Shown: piece after piece, positions 57,402-64,000 of the stretch
How positions within the stretch are numbered: position 1 is the stretch's first letter
Layout of the letters: every line of letters begins with the position of its first letter
Source of the DNA: Solirubrobacter phytolaccae
GTDB lineage: Bacteria > Actinomycetota > Thermoleophilia > Solirubrobacterales > Solirubrobacteraceae
Length of the DNA: 64,000 nt
NCBI RefSeq assembly: GCF_027587195.1
Contig: NZ_JAPDDP010000038.1
Span: 1-64,000 of the forward strand
Reading direction: 5' to 3'
The notes under the pieces: model-generated
Database searches by the model: none
What the model saw: the letters and a program-made list of their open reading frames with translations, nothing else
What the model was told of the DNA's origin: nothing
Program-made: the position numbers and the translations under genes

Positions 57402-59430
57402 GCCGATCCTGCTCGGCTCGCTGGTCATGGTGCTGGTGGCGGCGGTGTTCGCCCTGCCGGTGTTCGGGGAGCTGGGCAACGAGAACGACTTCGACGACCC
57501 GTCGGCCGAGGCGGTCACGGCGCGGGAGGCGGTCGTCGCCGCGACCGGCACCTACGCCGCGCCGCAGCTGGTCGCGCTGGTGCGGCTGGACGCGTCGGCG
57601 GACTCGGCGTTCGGGCTGGGGCGGATCCGGACCGTCGCGCGGGCGATGGAGCATCCGGGCGTGGCGTCGGTGGTGGCCTACCAGCCGGGCGGCGACCGGC
57701 GGCTGGTGTCCAAGGACGGACGCTCCACCTACCTGCTCGCCACCTACCGGGAGGACGAGCGCGGGGCGACGGACGCGATCGAGGCGCGGCTGCGGGCGCT
57801 GCCATTCGTCACGCTCGGCGGGGGCGCGATCGCCGCGCCACAGGTCGGCGACCAGGTGTCGGCCGACATCCTGCGCGCGGAGCTGATCGCGTTCCCGATC
57901 CTGTTCCTGCTCTCGCTGCTCGTGTTCCGCAGCGCGGTGTCCGCGCTGCTGCCGCTGGCCGTGGGCGGAGCGACGATCCTGCTGACGTTCCTGGCGATCC
58001 GGCTGATCAACACGCACGTCAACCCGATGTCGATCTACGCGCTGAACCTGGTCAACGGGCTCGGGCTGGGGTTGGCGATCGACTACTCGCTGTTCATGGT
58101 CTCGCGGTTCCGGGAGGAGCTGGCGGCCGGGCGGTCGCGCGAGGAGGCGCTGGCGGTGACGATGCGGACCGCCGGGCACGTCGTGCTGTTCAGCGCGGTG
58201 ACGGTCGCCGCGGCTTTGGCGGCGTTGATCGTGTTCCGGCAGCGGTTCCTGTACTCGATGGGCGTCGGGGGCGCGTTGTGTGCGCTGATCGCGGCGGGCG
58301 TGTCCTTGACGCTGCTGCCGGCGCTGCTGGGGGCGCTGGGCGAGCGGGTGAACGCGGGCGGGCCGCGGCGCTGGAAGGACGCGATCGCGCGCGAGGCGGC
58401 GGCCGAGCGGACTGGCTTCTGGTACCGCCACTCGCGGCGCGTGATGCGCCGGCCGCTGCCGTTCGCGCTCGGTGCCGCGGCGCTGCTGATCGCCCTGGGG
58501 CTGCCGTTCCTGCGGATCGAGTTCACGGGCGTGGACGCGTCCGTGCTGCCCAAAGACCAGAGCGCGCGGATCGTCGACGACGCGATCAAGGCCGAGTTCC
58601 CGCCGAGCGAGACGTCCCCCGTCTACGTCGCGGTGCGGCCGGGCGTGTCGGAGGCGGAGCTCGAGCGGTTCGCGGCGCGGCTGCCGGCGCCGGTCTCGCC
58701 CCCGGAGATCTCGGCGGGCCGGATCGACCTGATCGCGCCGGGACCCGCTCTGGGGGCGGCGGCGAAGGACCTCGTGCGTGACGCGCGCGCGGTGGAGGCG
58801 CCGTTCGACTTCTGGGTCGGCGGGCAGACGGCGCAGTTCGTCGACCAGCAGGCCTCCCTCGCCGATCACCTCCCGGTGGCGCTCGCGCTCCTGTGCGCGA
58901 CGACGCTGCTGATCCTGTTCGTGATGCTGCGCTCGATCGTGCTGCCGGTGAAGGCGCTCGTCATGAACCTGCTGACGATCTGCGCCGCGTTCGGGCTGAT
59001 GGTGCTCGTGTTCCAGGACGGGCACCTCGACTGGCTCTTCCGCTTCGACTCGCAGGGGGCGATCGAGTCGAGTCAGCCCGTGCTGCTGTTCGCGGTCGCC
59101 TTCGGGCTCTCCACCGACTACGGCGTGTTCCTGCTCGGACGCATCAAGGAGCTGCACGACGGCGGGATGTCCAACGAGGAGGCCGTGGCGTTGGGGCTGC
59201 AGCGGACCGGGCGGATCGTGACCTTCGCGGCGGCGCTGATGGTGGTCGCGCTGGGGTGCTTCGTGACGGCGTCGGTGATCTTCATCAAGCAGCTCGGGTT
59301 CGGCGTCGCGGTGGCGGTCCTGATCGACGCGACGATCGTTCGCGCGCTGCTCGTTCCGGCTTTGATGCGCCTTCTGGGGGACTGGAACTGGTGGGTTCCG
59401 CGCCCGATCGGCAGACTGCTGGGCGCGTGA
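57382..59430 (+). CDS. MMPL/RND-family exporter
   Basis: 682 residues, twelve predicted helices. Two large extracellular loops; the proton-relay Asp-Tyr pairs are seen in GLAIDYSLFMVSRFREE and AFGLSTDYGVFLLGR. Size and symmetry match MmpL-type lipid or drug exporters, smaller than mycobacterial MmpL3. Controlled by the upstream TetR. Substrate unknown; lipid or antimicrobial export likely. Its end overlaps folK by GTGA. Confidence 0.9.
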   Translation: MIFRRRKPILLGSLVMVLVAAVFALPVFGELGNENDFDDPSAEAVTAREAVVAATGTYAAPQLVALVRLDASADSAFGLGRIRTVARAMEHPGVASVVAYQPGGDRRLVSKDGRSTYLLATYREDERGATDAIEARLRALPFVTLGGGAIAAPQVGDQVSADILRAELIAFPILFLLSLLVFRSAVSALLPLAVGGATILLTFLAIRLINTHVNPMSIYALNLVNGLGLGLAIDYSLFMVSRFREELAAGRSREEALAVTMRTAGHVVLFSAVTVAAALAALIVFRQRFLYSMGVGGALCALIAAGVSLTLLPALLGALGERVNAGGPRRWKDAIAREAAAERTGFWYRHSRRVMRRPLPFALGAAALLIALGLPFLRIEFTGVDASVLPKDQSARIVDDAIKAEFPPSETSPVYVAVRPGVSEAELERFAARLPAPVSPPEISAGRIDLIAPGPALGAAAKDLVRDARAVEAPFDFWVGGQTAQFVDQQASLADHLPVALALLCATTLLILFVMLRSIVLPVKALVMNLLTICAAFGLMVLVFQDGHLDWLFRFDSQGAIESSQPVLLFAVAFGLSTDYGVFLLGRIKELHDGGMSNEEAVALGLQRTGRIVTFAAALMVVALGCFVTASVIFIKQLGFGVAVAVLIDATIVRALLVPALMRLLGDWNWWVPRPIGRLLGA

Positions 59431-59945
59431 ACGAGATCGCTTACCTCGGATTGGGCTCGAACATCGGTGACCGGCGGATGAATCTGCAGGCCACGGTCGA
59501 GTCGTTGTGGACGCACGACGTCGTGGTGCTGGCCTCCTCGTCCGTCTACGAGACCGAGCCCGTGGGCGAGGTGCTCGAGCAGCGGTCGTTCTTCAACGCC
59601 GTGCTGCGCGTGGAGACCCGGCTCGGGCCGGAGCAGCTCCTGGACGCGTGCAAGGCGGTCGAGCGGGCGTTCGGGCGGACCCAGCTCGGCGAGGACGGCT
59701 ACGTCAAGGACGGGCCGCGCGCGATCGACGTCGACCTGCTCCTGCTCGGTGAGCTGGAGTACTCGAGCGAGCGGCTCACGCTGCCCCATCGCGAGGTGAC
59801 CTCGCGCCGGTTCGTCCTGGTGCCGCTGCTGGAGCTCGCGCCGGACCTCGAGGTCCCGGGCCGTGGACCGGCCGTTCTCGCTCTGGACTTGATCGAAGGC
59901 CAGGACGTGACCGTCGCCGGCCCACCCCTGGAGGTCGGACCGTGA
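59427..59945 (+). CDS. folK: 6-hydroxymethyl-7,8-dihydropterin pyrophosphokinase
   Basis: 172 residues from GTG 59427. AYLGLGSNIGDRRMNLQ at the start and KDGPRAIDVDLLLLG with the Mg-binding Asp pair. Transfers pyrophosphate from ATP to hydroxymethyldihydropterin, the step before FolP. Overlaps the MMPL stop and the coaX start (GTGA both sides), so expression depends on the exporter transcript. Confidence 0.95.
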   Translation: MNEIAYLGLGSNIGDRRMNLQATVESLWTHDVVVLASSSVYETEPVGEVLEQRSFFNAVLRVETRLGPEQLLDACKAVERAFGRTQLGEDGYVKDGPRAIDVDLLLLGELEYSSERLTLPHREVTSRRFVLVPLLELAPDLEVPGRGPAVLALDLIEGQDVTVAGPPLEVGP

Positions 59946-60706
59946 AGCTGCTCGTCGTCGACGTCGGCAACACCCAGACGCATCTCGGCGTCTATGACGG
60001 GGACCAGCTCGTGCACGACTGGCGCTTCGCGACCGTGCGCGAGTCCACGTCGGACGAGCTCGGCGCGGCGTTGCGGGCCCTGCTGGCCCTGCGCGGGCTG
60101 GAGTTCTCGGACGTGGACGCCTCGATCGTGTCCGCGACCGTGCCGTCGCTCCGGCCGCAGTGGGTCGGGATGGCCGCCCGGTACCTCTCGCACGAGATGC
60201 TGCTGGTCGGCCCGGGCCTGAAGACCGGCATGCCGATCCGCTACGACAACCCGCGCGAGATCGGCCCCGACCGCCTCGTCAACGCCGTCGCGGGCTACGA
60301 GCGCGTCGGCGGCGCGTGCGTGATCGTCGACTTCGGCACGGCCGTCACGCACGACGTGGTCAGTGCCGGCGGCGAGTACATGGGCGGCGTGATCTTCCCG
60401 GGCGTGGAGATCTCCCTAGAGGCGCTTTCGTCCCGGGCCGCCGCGCTCCCCACCATCGACCTGACGCCGCCGCGCGCCCTGATCGGCAAGTCGACGGTCG
60501 ACGCGATCCGCGCCGGCGTCCTCTACGGCTTCGCGGGCATGGTCGACGGCATCAACCGCCGCCTCCGCGCCGAGCTGGGCGACTTCACGACCCTGGCCAC
60601 GGGCGGCCTCGCCGGTGCGGTCGTCCCGCACTGCGAGACGATCGACGCCGCCGACGAGCTGCTCACCCTCACCGGCCTGCGGATCATTTGGGAGCGGAAC
60701 TCCTAA
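59942..60706 (+). CDS. coaX: Type III pantothenate kinase
   Basis: 254 residues from GTG 59942. DVGNTQTHLGVYDG phosphate loop, DFGTAVTHDVV with catalytic Asp, and GGVIFPGVEISLEAL. First enzyme of CoA synthesis. The pantothenate pathway gene sits directly after folK, as in many actinobacteria. The 3' end overlaps the downstream small ankyrin gene by about 19 bases. Confidence 0.95.
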   Translation: MKLLVVDVGNTQTHLGVYDGDQLVHDWRFATVRESTSDELGAALRALLALRGLEFSDVDASIVSATVPSLRPQWVGMAARYLSHEMLLVGPGLKTGMPIRYDNPREIGPDRLVNAVAGYERVGGACVIVDFGTAVTHDVVSAGGEYMGGVIFPGVEISLEALSSRAAALPTIDLTPPRALIGKSTVDAIRAGVLYGFAGMVDGINRRLRAELGDFTTLATGGLAGAVVPHCETIDAADELLTLTGLRIIWERNS

Positions 60707-61155
60707 CTTCGCCGGAGCGGCTGCGCGCCGCCTTGGCCGCGGACCCGTCGCTGGCCCGCGCCCGCCCGGACGGCGTCCGCACCCTGCTGCACATGCTCGC
60801 CGACTGGCCCGGCCATCGCGAGGGCGCGTCAGAGCTGGCGGCGATCCTGGTCGAGTCGGGCGCGGACGTGAACGCGCCCTTCGGCGGCCCGCAGCACGAC
60901 GAGACGCCGCTGCACTGGGCGGCGAGTGCGGACGACGTCCCGTTGCTGGACGCGCTCGTGGATTTGGGCGCGGATCTCGAGGCGCGAGGCGGGACGATCG
61001 CGGGCGGGACGGCCCTGGACGACGCGGTGGGCTACGAGCAGTGGGCCGCGGCGACGCGTCTGTTGGAGCGGGGTGCCACGACTTCGCCGTGGATCGTCGA
61101 GCGAGCCGCGGGGTTTCCTTCCGTCCTGGACTGGGTCCGCAGCGTTTCCGGCTAG
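60688..61155 (+). CDS. Ankyrin-repeat protein
   Basis: About 155 residues if begun at TTG 60688; the exact start is uncertain and overlaps coaX in another frame. Three ankyrin-like units: TLLHMLADWPGHREGASELAAILVESGADVN, DETPLHWAASADDVPLLDALVDLGADLEA and TALDDAVGYEQWAAATRLLERGA. Mediates protein-protein contacts. Function and partner unknown. Confidence 0.75.
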   Translation: MGAELLTSPERLRAALAADPSLARARPDGVRTLLHMLADWPGHREGASELAAILVESGADVNAPFGGPQHDETPLHWAASADDVPLLDALVDLGADLEARGGTIAGGTALDDAVGYEQWAAATRLLERGATTSPWIVERAAGFPSVLDWVRSVSG

Positions 61156-61346
61156 CGACCAACCGCGCCCGTGCCGACTGGGTGATCCGTCAGTTGACCC
61201 CCCTCAAGGGCGTCAAGTGACGGATGACCTCACCGGGCCGGGTGTTCGTTCGCTCTCGGCCCGAGCGAATCGCCGACGGGGAACGCGAACGCGTTCACAG
61301 TCCGGGTGTGCTCGCCGTTCACGCGGCCCCTACTCTGGATAAGCGA

Positions 61347-62330
61347 ATGCGCTCTCTCCGCGACCCATGGACCATCGGCGATCTCACCTTCGAGAACCGC
61401 GTGATGCTCGCCCCGCTCGCCGGGATCGGGAACTGGTTCGTGCGCCTGCAGGCCAAGCGCTTCGGCGCCGGGCTCGCGGTCAGCGAGATGGTCTCGAGCT
61501 TCGCGATCCACTACGGCAACGAGAAGACGCTCACCGAGCTGCTGCGCGTGCACCCCGACGAAGGGCCGCTCGCGATCCAGCTGTTCGGGCACGACCCGGA
61601 GATCATGCGCAGCGCCGCCGCCGAGGTGGCGAAGGTCGGCGCGGACATCCTCGATCTGAACATGGGCTGCCCGGTCCCGAAGGTGATGAAGACCGGGGCG
61701 GGCGCGGCGATGATCAAGGACCCGGACACCGCGGTCGCCGTGGCCAAGGCCGCGCGCGAGGGCTCCGGCCTTCCGGTCACCGTCAAGCTGCGCGCGTCGA
61801 TCAAGCAGGGCGGCGTCGAGGGCCTGGAGCTGGCGCGCCGCCTCGTGGACGAGGCCGGCGTCAGCGGCATCACCTTCCACCCGCGCTCCGCCGCCGTGCG
61901 CCACAAGGGCGTGCCGGACTACGACCTCGCGGCCGAGCTGGTCCGTGAGCTGCCGGTGCCCGTGATCGTCAGCGGCGGTATGGAGGGCGCGGAGCACATC
62001 CGCTGGGTGTTCGAGCACACGGGCTGCGAAGCGGTGATGCTCGCGCGCGGCGCGCTCGGGAACCCGTGGCTGTTCGCGCAGGTGCTCGGCGAGCGCGACG
62101 AGGACCCCACGGCGGAGGAGATCCTCCACGAGTGGCACTGGGTGATCGACCGCGCGGAGGAGCACCTGGGCGCGGATCGCGCGGCCCGCTACCTGAAGAA
62201 GTTCCACCCCTGGTACATCGAGCGACTCGGGGCGCCGAAGGCCCTCCAGGACGCCCTTCAGCGGGCAGACACTCTTGAGCAACAGCGCGAGGTCCTGTTG
62301 CTATCCTGCGCGCCCTCCGCGCCGCTTTAG
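61347..62330 (+). CDS. dusB: tRNA-dihydrouridine synthase
   Basis: 327 residues from ATG 61347. FMN enzyme: VMLAPLAGIGNWFVR, DLNMGCPVPKVMKTGAGAAM with catalytic Cys, ITFHPRSAAVRHKG and AVMLARGALGNPWLF. Reduces uridines in tRNA D-loops. A longer frame from 61224 has an unlikely N-terminus. TACTCT lies 10 bases upstream of the ATG. Followed by greA, with a hairpin between. Confidence 0.93.
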   Translation: MRSLRDPWTIGDLTFENRVMLAPLAGIGNWFVRLQAKRFGAGLAVSEMVSSFAIHYGNEKTLTELLRVHPDEGPLAIQLFGHDPEIMRSAAAEVAKVGADILDLNMGCPVPKVMKTGAGAAMIKDPDTAVAVAKAAREGSGLPVTVKLRASIKQGGVEGLELARRLVDEAGVSGITFHPRSAAVRHKGVPDYDLAAELVRELPVPVIVSGGMEGAEHIRWVFEHTGCEAVMLARGALGNPWLFAQVLGERDEDPTAEEILHEWHWVIDRAEEHLGADRAARYLKKFHPWYIERLGAPKALQDALQRADTLEQQREVLLLSCAPSAPL

Positions 62331-62333
62331 GCG

Positions 62334-62370
62334 TGGAAAACCGGTCCGCCTGACGAGCGGGCCGTTTCCA
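62334..62370. terminator. Hairpin between dusB and greA
   Basis: TGGAAA/TTTCCA closing an interrupted GC stem (CGGTCCGC/GCGGGCCG); may end the dusB transcript or fold in the greA leader. Confidence 0.6.
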
Positions 62371-62400
62371 TCTTCAGCCCCGCAGAAGGACTGACGCAGC

Positions 62401-62877
62401 ATGCAGAAGGACGTCATCCTCACCCCAGAAGGACTCGAGAACCTCAAGAAGGAGATCGAGTACCTGTCGACGACCAAGCGCCGTGAGGTCGCCGAGCGCA
62501 TCAAGGAAGCGCGGGAATTCGGCGACATCTCCGAGAACTCGGAGTACGACGACGCGAAGAACGAGCAGGCGATGCTCGAGTCGCGCATCATGACGCTCGA
62601 GGACAAGCTTCGCTCCGCTTCGGTGATCGACGCCAAGGAGCTGTCGGCAGACGTCGTGCGCGTCGGCTCCGCGGTGCAGGTCACCGACGACAAGGGCAAG
62701 AAGCTCGCCTACACGATCGTCGGCTCGACCGAGGCGAACCCGTCGGAGAACAAGCTCTCCAACGAGTCGCCGGTGGGCAAGGCCCTGGTTGGCCGCAAGA
62801 AGGGCGACTCCGTCAAAGTCGTGCTTCCCAGCGGCAAGCAGCGCCAGCTCACGGTCGACAAGATCGAAGTCGCATAA
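62401..62877 (+). CDS. greA: Transcription elongation factor GreA
   Basis: 158 residues, AAGGA 10 bases before ATG 62401. N-terminal coiled-coil with the acidic tip (EFGDISENSEYDDAKNEQA) and C-terminal FKBP-like domain (ISNESPVGKALVGRKKGDSV-type). It stimulates RNA cleavage by backtracked RNA polymerase. Confidence 0.95.
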   Translation: MQKDVILTPEGLENLKKEIEYLSTTKRREVAERIKEAREFGDISENSEYDDAKNEQAMLESRIMTLEDKLRSASVIDAKELSADVVRVGSAVQVTDDKGKKLAYTIVGSTEANPSENKLSNESPVGKALVGRKKGDSVKVVLPSGKQRQLTVDKIEVA

Positions 62878-62879
62878 CG

Positions 62880-64000
62880 GTGTCGACCGAGGAGTCCCCC
62901 TCGGAGCTCCTCGCCGTCCGCCGCCGCAAGCTCGAGAGCCTGCGCGAGGCGGGCGTCGAGCCGTTCCCGCACGCCTACGCGGACGTGACCTCGGTCGCGG
63001 ATGCGAAGGCCCCGCATGAAGGCCTGGCCGACGGAGAGGAGACGGAAGCGCGAGTACGCGTGGCCGGCCGCCTCCACGCCCGCCGTGGTCAGGGCAAGAT
63101 GGCGTTCCTGGACCTGGACGACCGCACCGGTCGGATCCAGCTGCAGGCGCGCCGGGACGTCCTCGGCGACGAGGCGTTCGAACGGCTCCTGACGATGGAC
63201 CTCGGCGACCTGATCGGCGCCGACGGCACGATCTTCAAGACCCGCCGCGGCGAGCTGTCGGTCCTCGTGAGCGACTGGACGCTGCTGGCGAAGTCACTGC
63301 GTCCGCCGCCGGACAAGCACTCGGGCCTCACGGACACCGAGACCCGCTTCCGGCACCGCGAGCTGGACCTGATCGCGAACCCGGAGACGCGTGACGTGTT
63401 CATCACGCGCGCCAAGATCGTGTCCGCGATTCGACGGTTCCTGGACGCGGACGGCTTCATCGAGGTCGAGACCCCGGTCCTGCAGCCCATCTACGGCGGC
63501 GCCCTGGCGCGGCCGTTCGAGACGCACTTCAACGCGCTCGACAAGACGATGTACCTGCGGATCGCGACCGAGCTGTACCTCAAGCGCCTGATCGTGGGCG
63601 GCCTGGAGCGTGTCTACGAGCTCGGCAAGGACTTCCGCAACGAGGGTCTGAGCCCCAAGCACAACCCCGAGTTCACGATGCTCGAGTGGTACGAGGCCTA
63701 CGCGGACTGGGAAGTCGTCGCGGACCGGGCGGAGCGAATGGTGCGTTCGGTTGCGGACGCCGTCGGCTCGGAGAAGTTCGCCCAGCCGTGGAAGCGCGAG
63801 ACGCTTGCGGGCTCGGTGCAATCCCGGGTCGGCATCGACATCCTCGGCAACCGCACGCTCGAGTCGCTGCAGGGCGCCATGCGCGAAGCCGGCATGGAAA
63901 TTCCGGACGAGCCCAACTGGGCAGCACTCGTCGACTACTTGGTCTCCAAGCACGTCGAGCCGACGTTGATCGAGCCGACGATGCTGCACGACTACCCGGT
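62880..64000 (+). CDS. lysS: Lysyl-tRNA synthetase, class II (partial, continues past the window)
   Basis: Starts at GTG 62880, two bases after the greA stop, and reads open to the window end (about 373 codons). OB-fold anticodon domain (RVAGRLHARRGQGKMAFLDL), class II motif 2 FRNEGLSPKHNPEFTMLEWYEAY, and motif 1 region DADGFIEVETPVLQPIYGGA. Charges tRNA-Lys. The 3' end is missing because the window ends. Confidence 0.93.
   Translation, partial: MSTEESPSELLAVRRRKLESLREAGVEPFPHAYADVTSVADAKAPHEGLADGEETEARVRVAGRLHARRGQGKMAFLDLDDRTGRIQLQARRDVLGDEAFERLLTMDLGDLIGADGTIFKTRRGELSVLVSDWTLLAKSLRPPPDKHSGLTDTETRFRHRELDLIANPETRDVFITRAKIVSAIRRFLDADGFIEVETPVLQPIYGGALARPFETHFNALDKTMYLRIATELYLKRLIVGGLERVYELGKDFRNEGLSPKHNPEFTMLEWYEAYADWEVVADRAERMVRSVADAVGSEKFAQPWKRETLAGSVQSRVGIDILGNRTLESLQGAMREAGMEIPDEPNWAALVDYLVSKHVEPTLIEPTMLHDYP

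Noticed and set aside
61224-61346. N-terminal extension of DusB from 61224
   Set aside because: The added 41 residues are Arg/Pro-rich and lack the FMN-domain start; the ATG at 61347 begins directly before the conserved domain.

Overview
The window is chromosomal DNA of a very GC-rich actinobacterium. The most likely group is Thermoleophilia/Solirubrobacterales. This is an inference from three things: very high GC with GTG starts and 1-8 base gene overlaps; an actinobacterial integration host factor (mIHF); and a housekeeping run at the right end (tilS, hpt, ftsH, folP, folB, folK, coaX, dus, greA, lysS). I see no rRNA, tRNA, CRISPR array, transposase or prophage. Many genes have a TANNNT box only 6-9 bases upstream of their start codon, which points to widespread leaderless transcription.

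Layout. 1-2.8 kb: a PLP aminotransferase, two small membrane proteins expressed divergently, a VOC-family protein and the nucleoid protein mIHF. 3.1-6.4 kb: a serine-palmitoyltransferase-like enzyme facing a GNAT-like acyltransferase and a di-iron fatty-acid hydroxylase, which I read as a candidate ceramide/sphingolipid locus. 6.4-10 kb: an AlkA-type DNA glycosylase, then a TPP-riboswitch-controlled ABC importer probably for the thiamine pyrimidine precursor. 10.1-12.6 kb: three tandem NTF2-like paralogues and a class III nucleotide cyclase. 12.6-17.3 kb: a HAD phosphatase, a CoxE-like VWA protein with its MoxR ATPase, and a TetR regulator divergent from YceI and an NADPH-FMN reductase. 17.2-23.3 kb: a soluble globin-coupled chemoreceptor, an ArsA-like ATPase cluster, a secreted glucuronyl C5-epimerase-like protein and a lipoprotein.

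23.3-31.4 kb: a hairpin-rich intergenic block, a Ca2+/H+ antiporter, a dehalogenase/aminotransferase/GntR operon with a matching palindromic operator, a TetR/DUF4386 divergent pair, and an acyl-CoA dehydrogenase under a FadR-like palindrome facing a dienelactone hydrolase. 31.4-35.2 kb: a copper-related envelope operon (lipoprotein, YcnI, CopC-CopD fusion, 31-residue membrane peptide). 35.3-40.7 kb: a secreted LVIVD-like protein, a periplasmic amino-acid-type binding lipoprotein, a TPM-like protein, a frameshifted secreted-protein gene and an SRPBCC protein.

40.7-48 kb: a 3-hydroxyacyl-CoA dehydrogenase/enoyl-CoA hydratase fusion, a sirtuin, a multidomain peptidoglycan hydrolase, two phasin-like coiled-coil proteins (one with a histone-H1-like tail) and an SCP2-like protein. 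48-64 kb: a MerR-nucleotide cyclase fusion, then the conserved housekeeping run. This run is interrupted by two tiny ORFs with terminator hairpins, an Lrp/EamA divergent pair, a structured non-coding stretch before folP, and a TetR/MMPL pair inserted between folB and folK. lysS runs off the right edge.

The strongest candidate for something underdescribed is the compact sphingolipid-type locus in a Gram-positive lineage, followed by the MerR-cyclase fusion and the multidomain muralytic enzyme.
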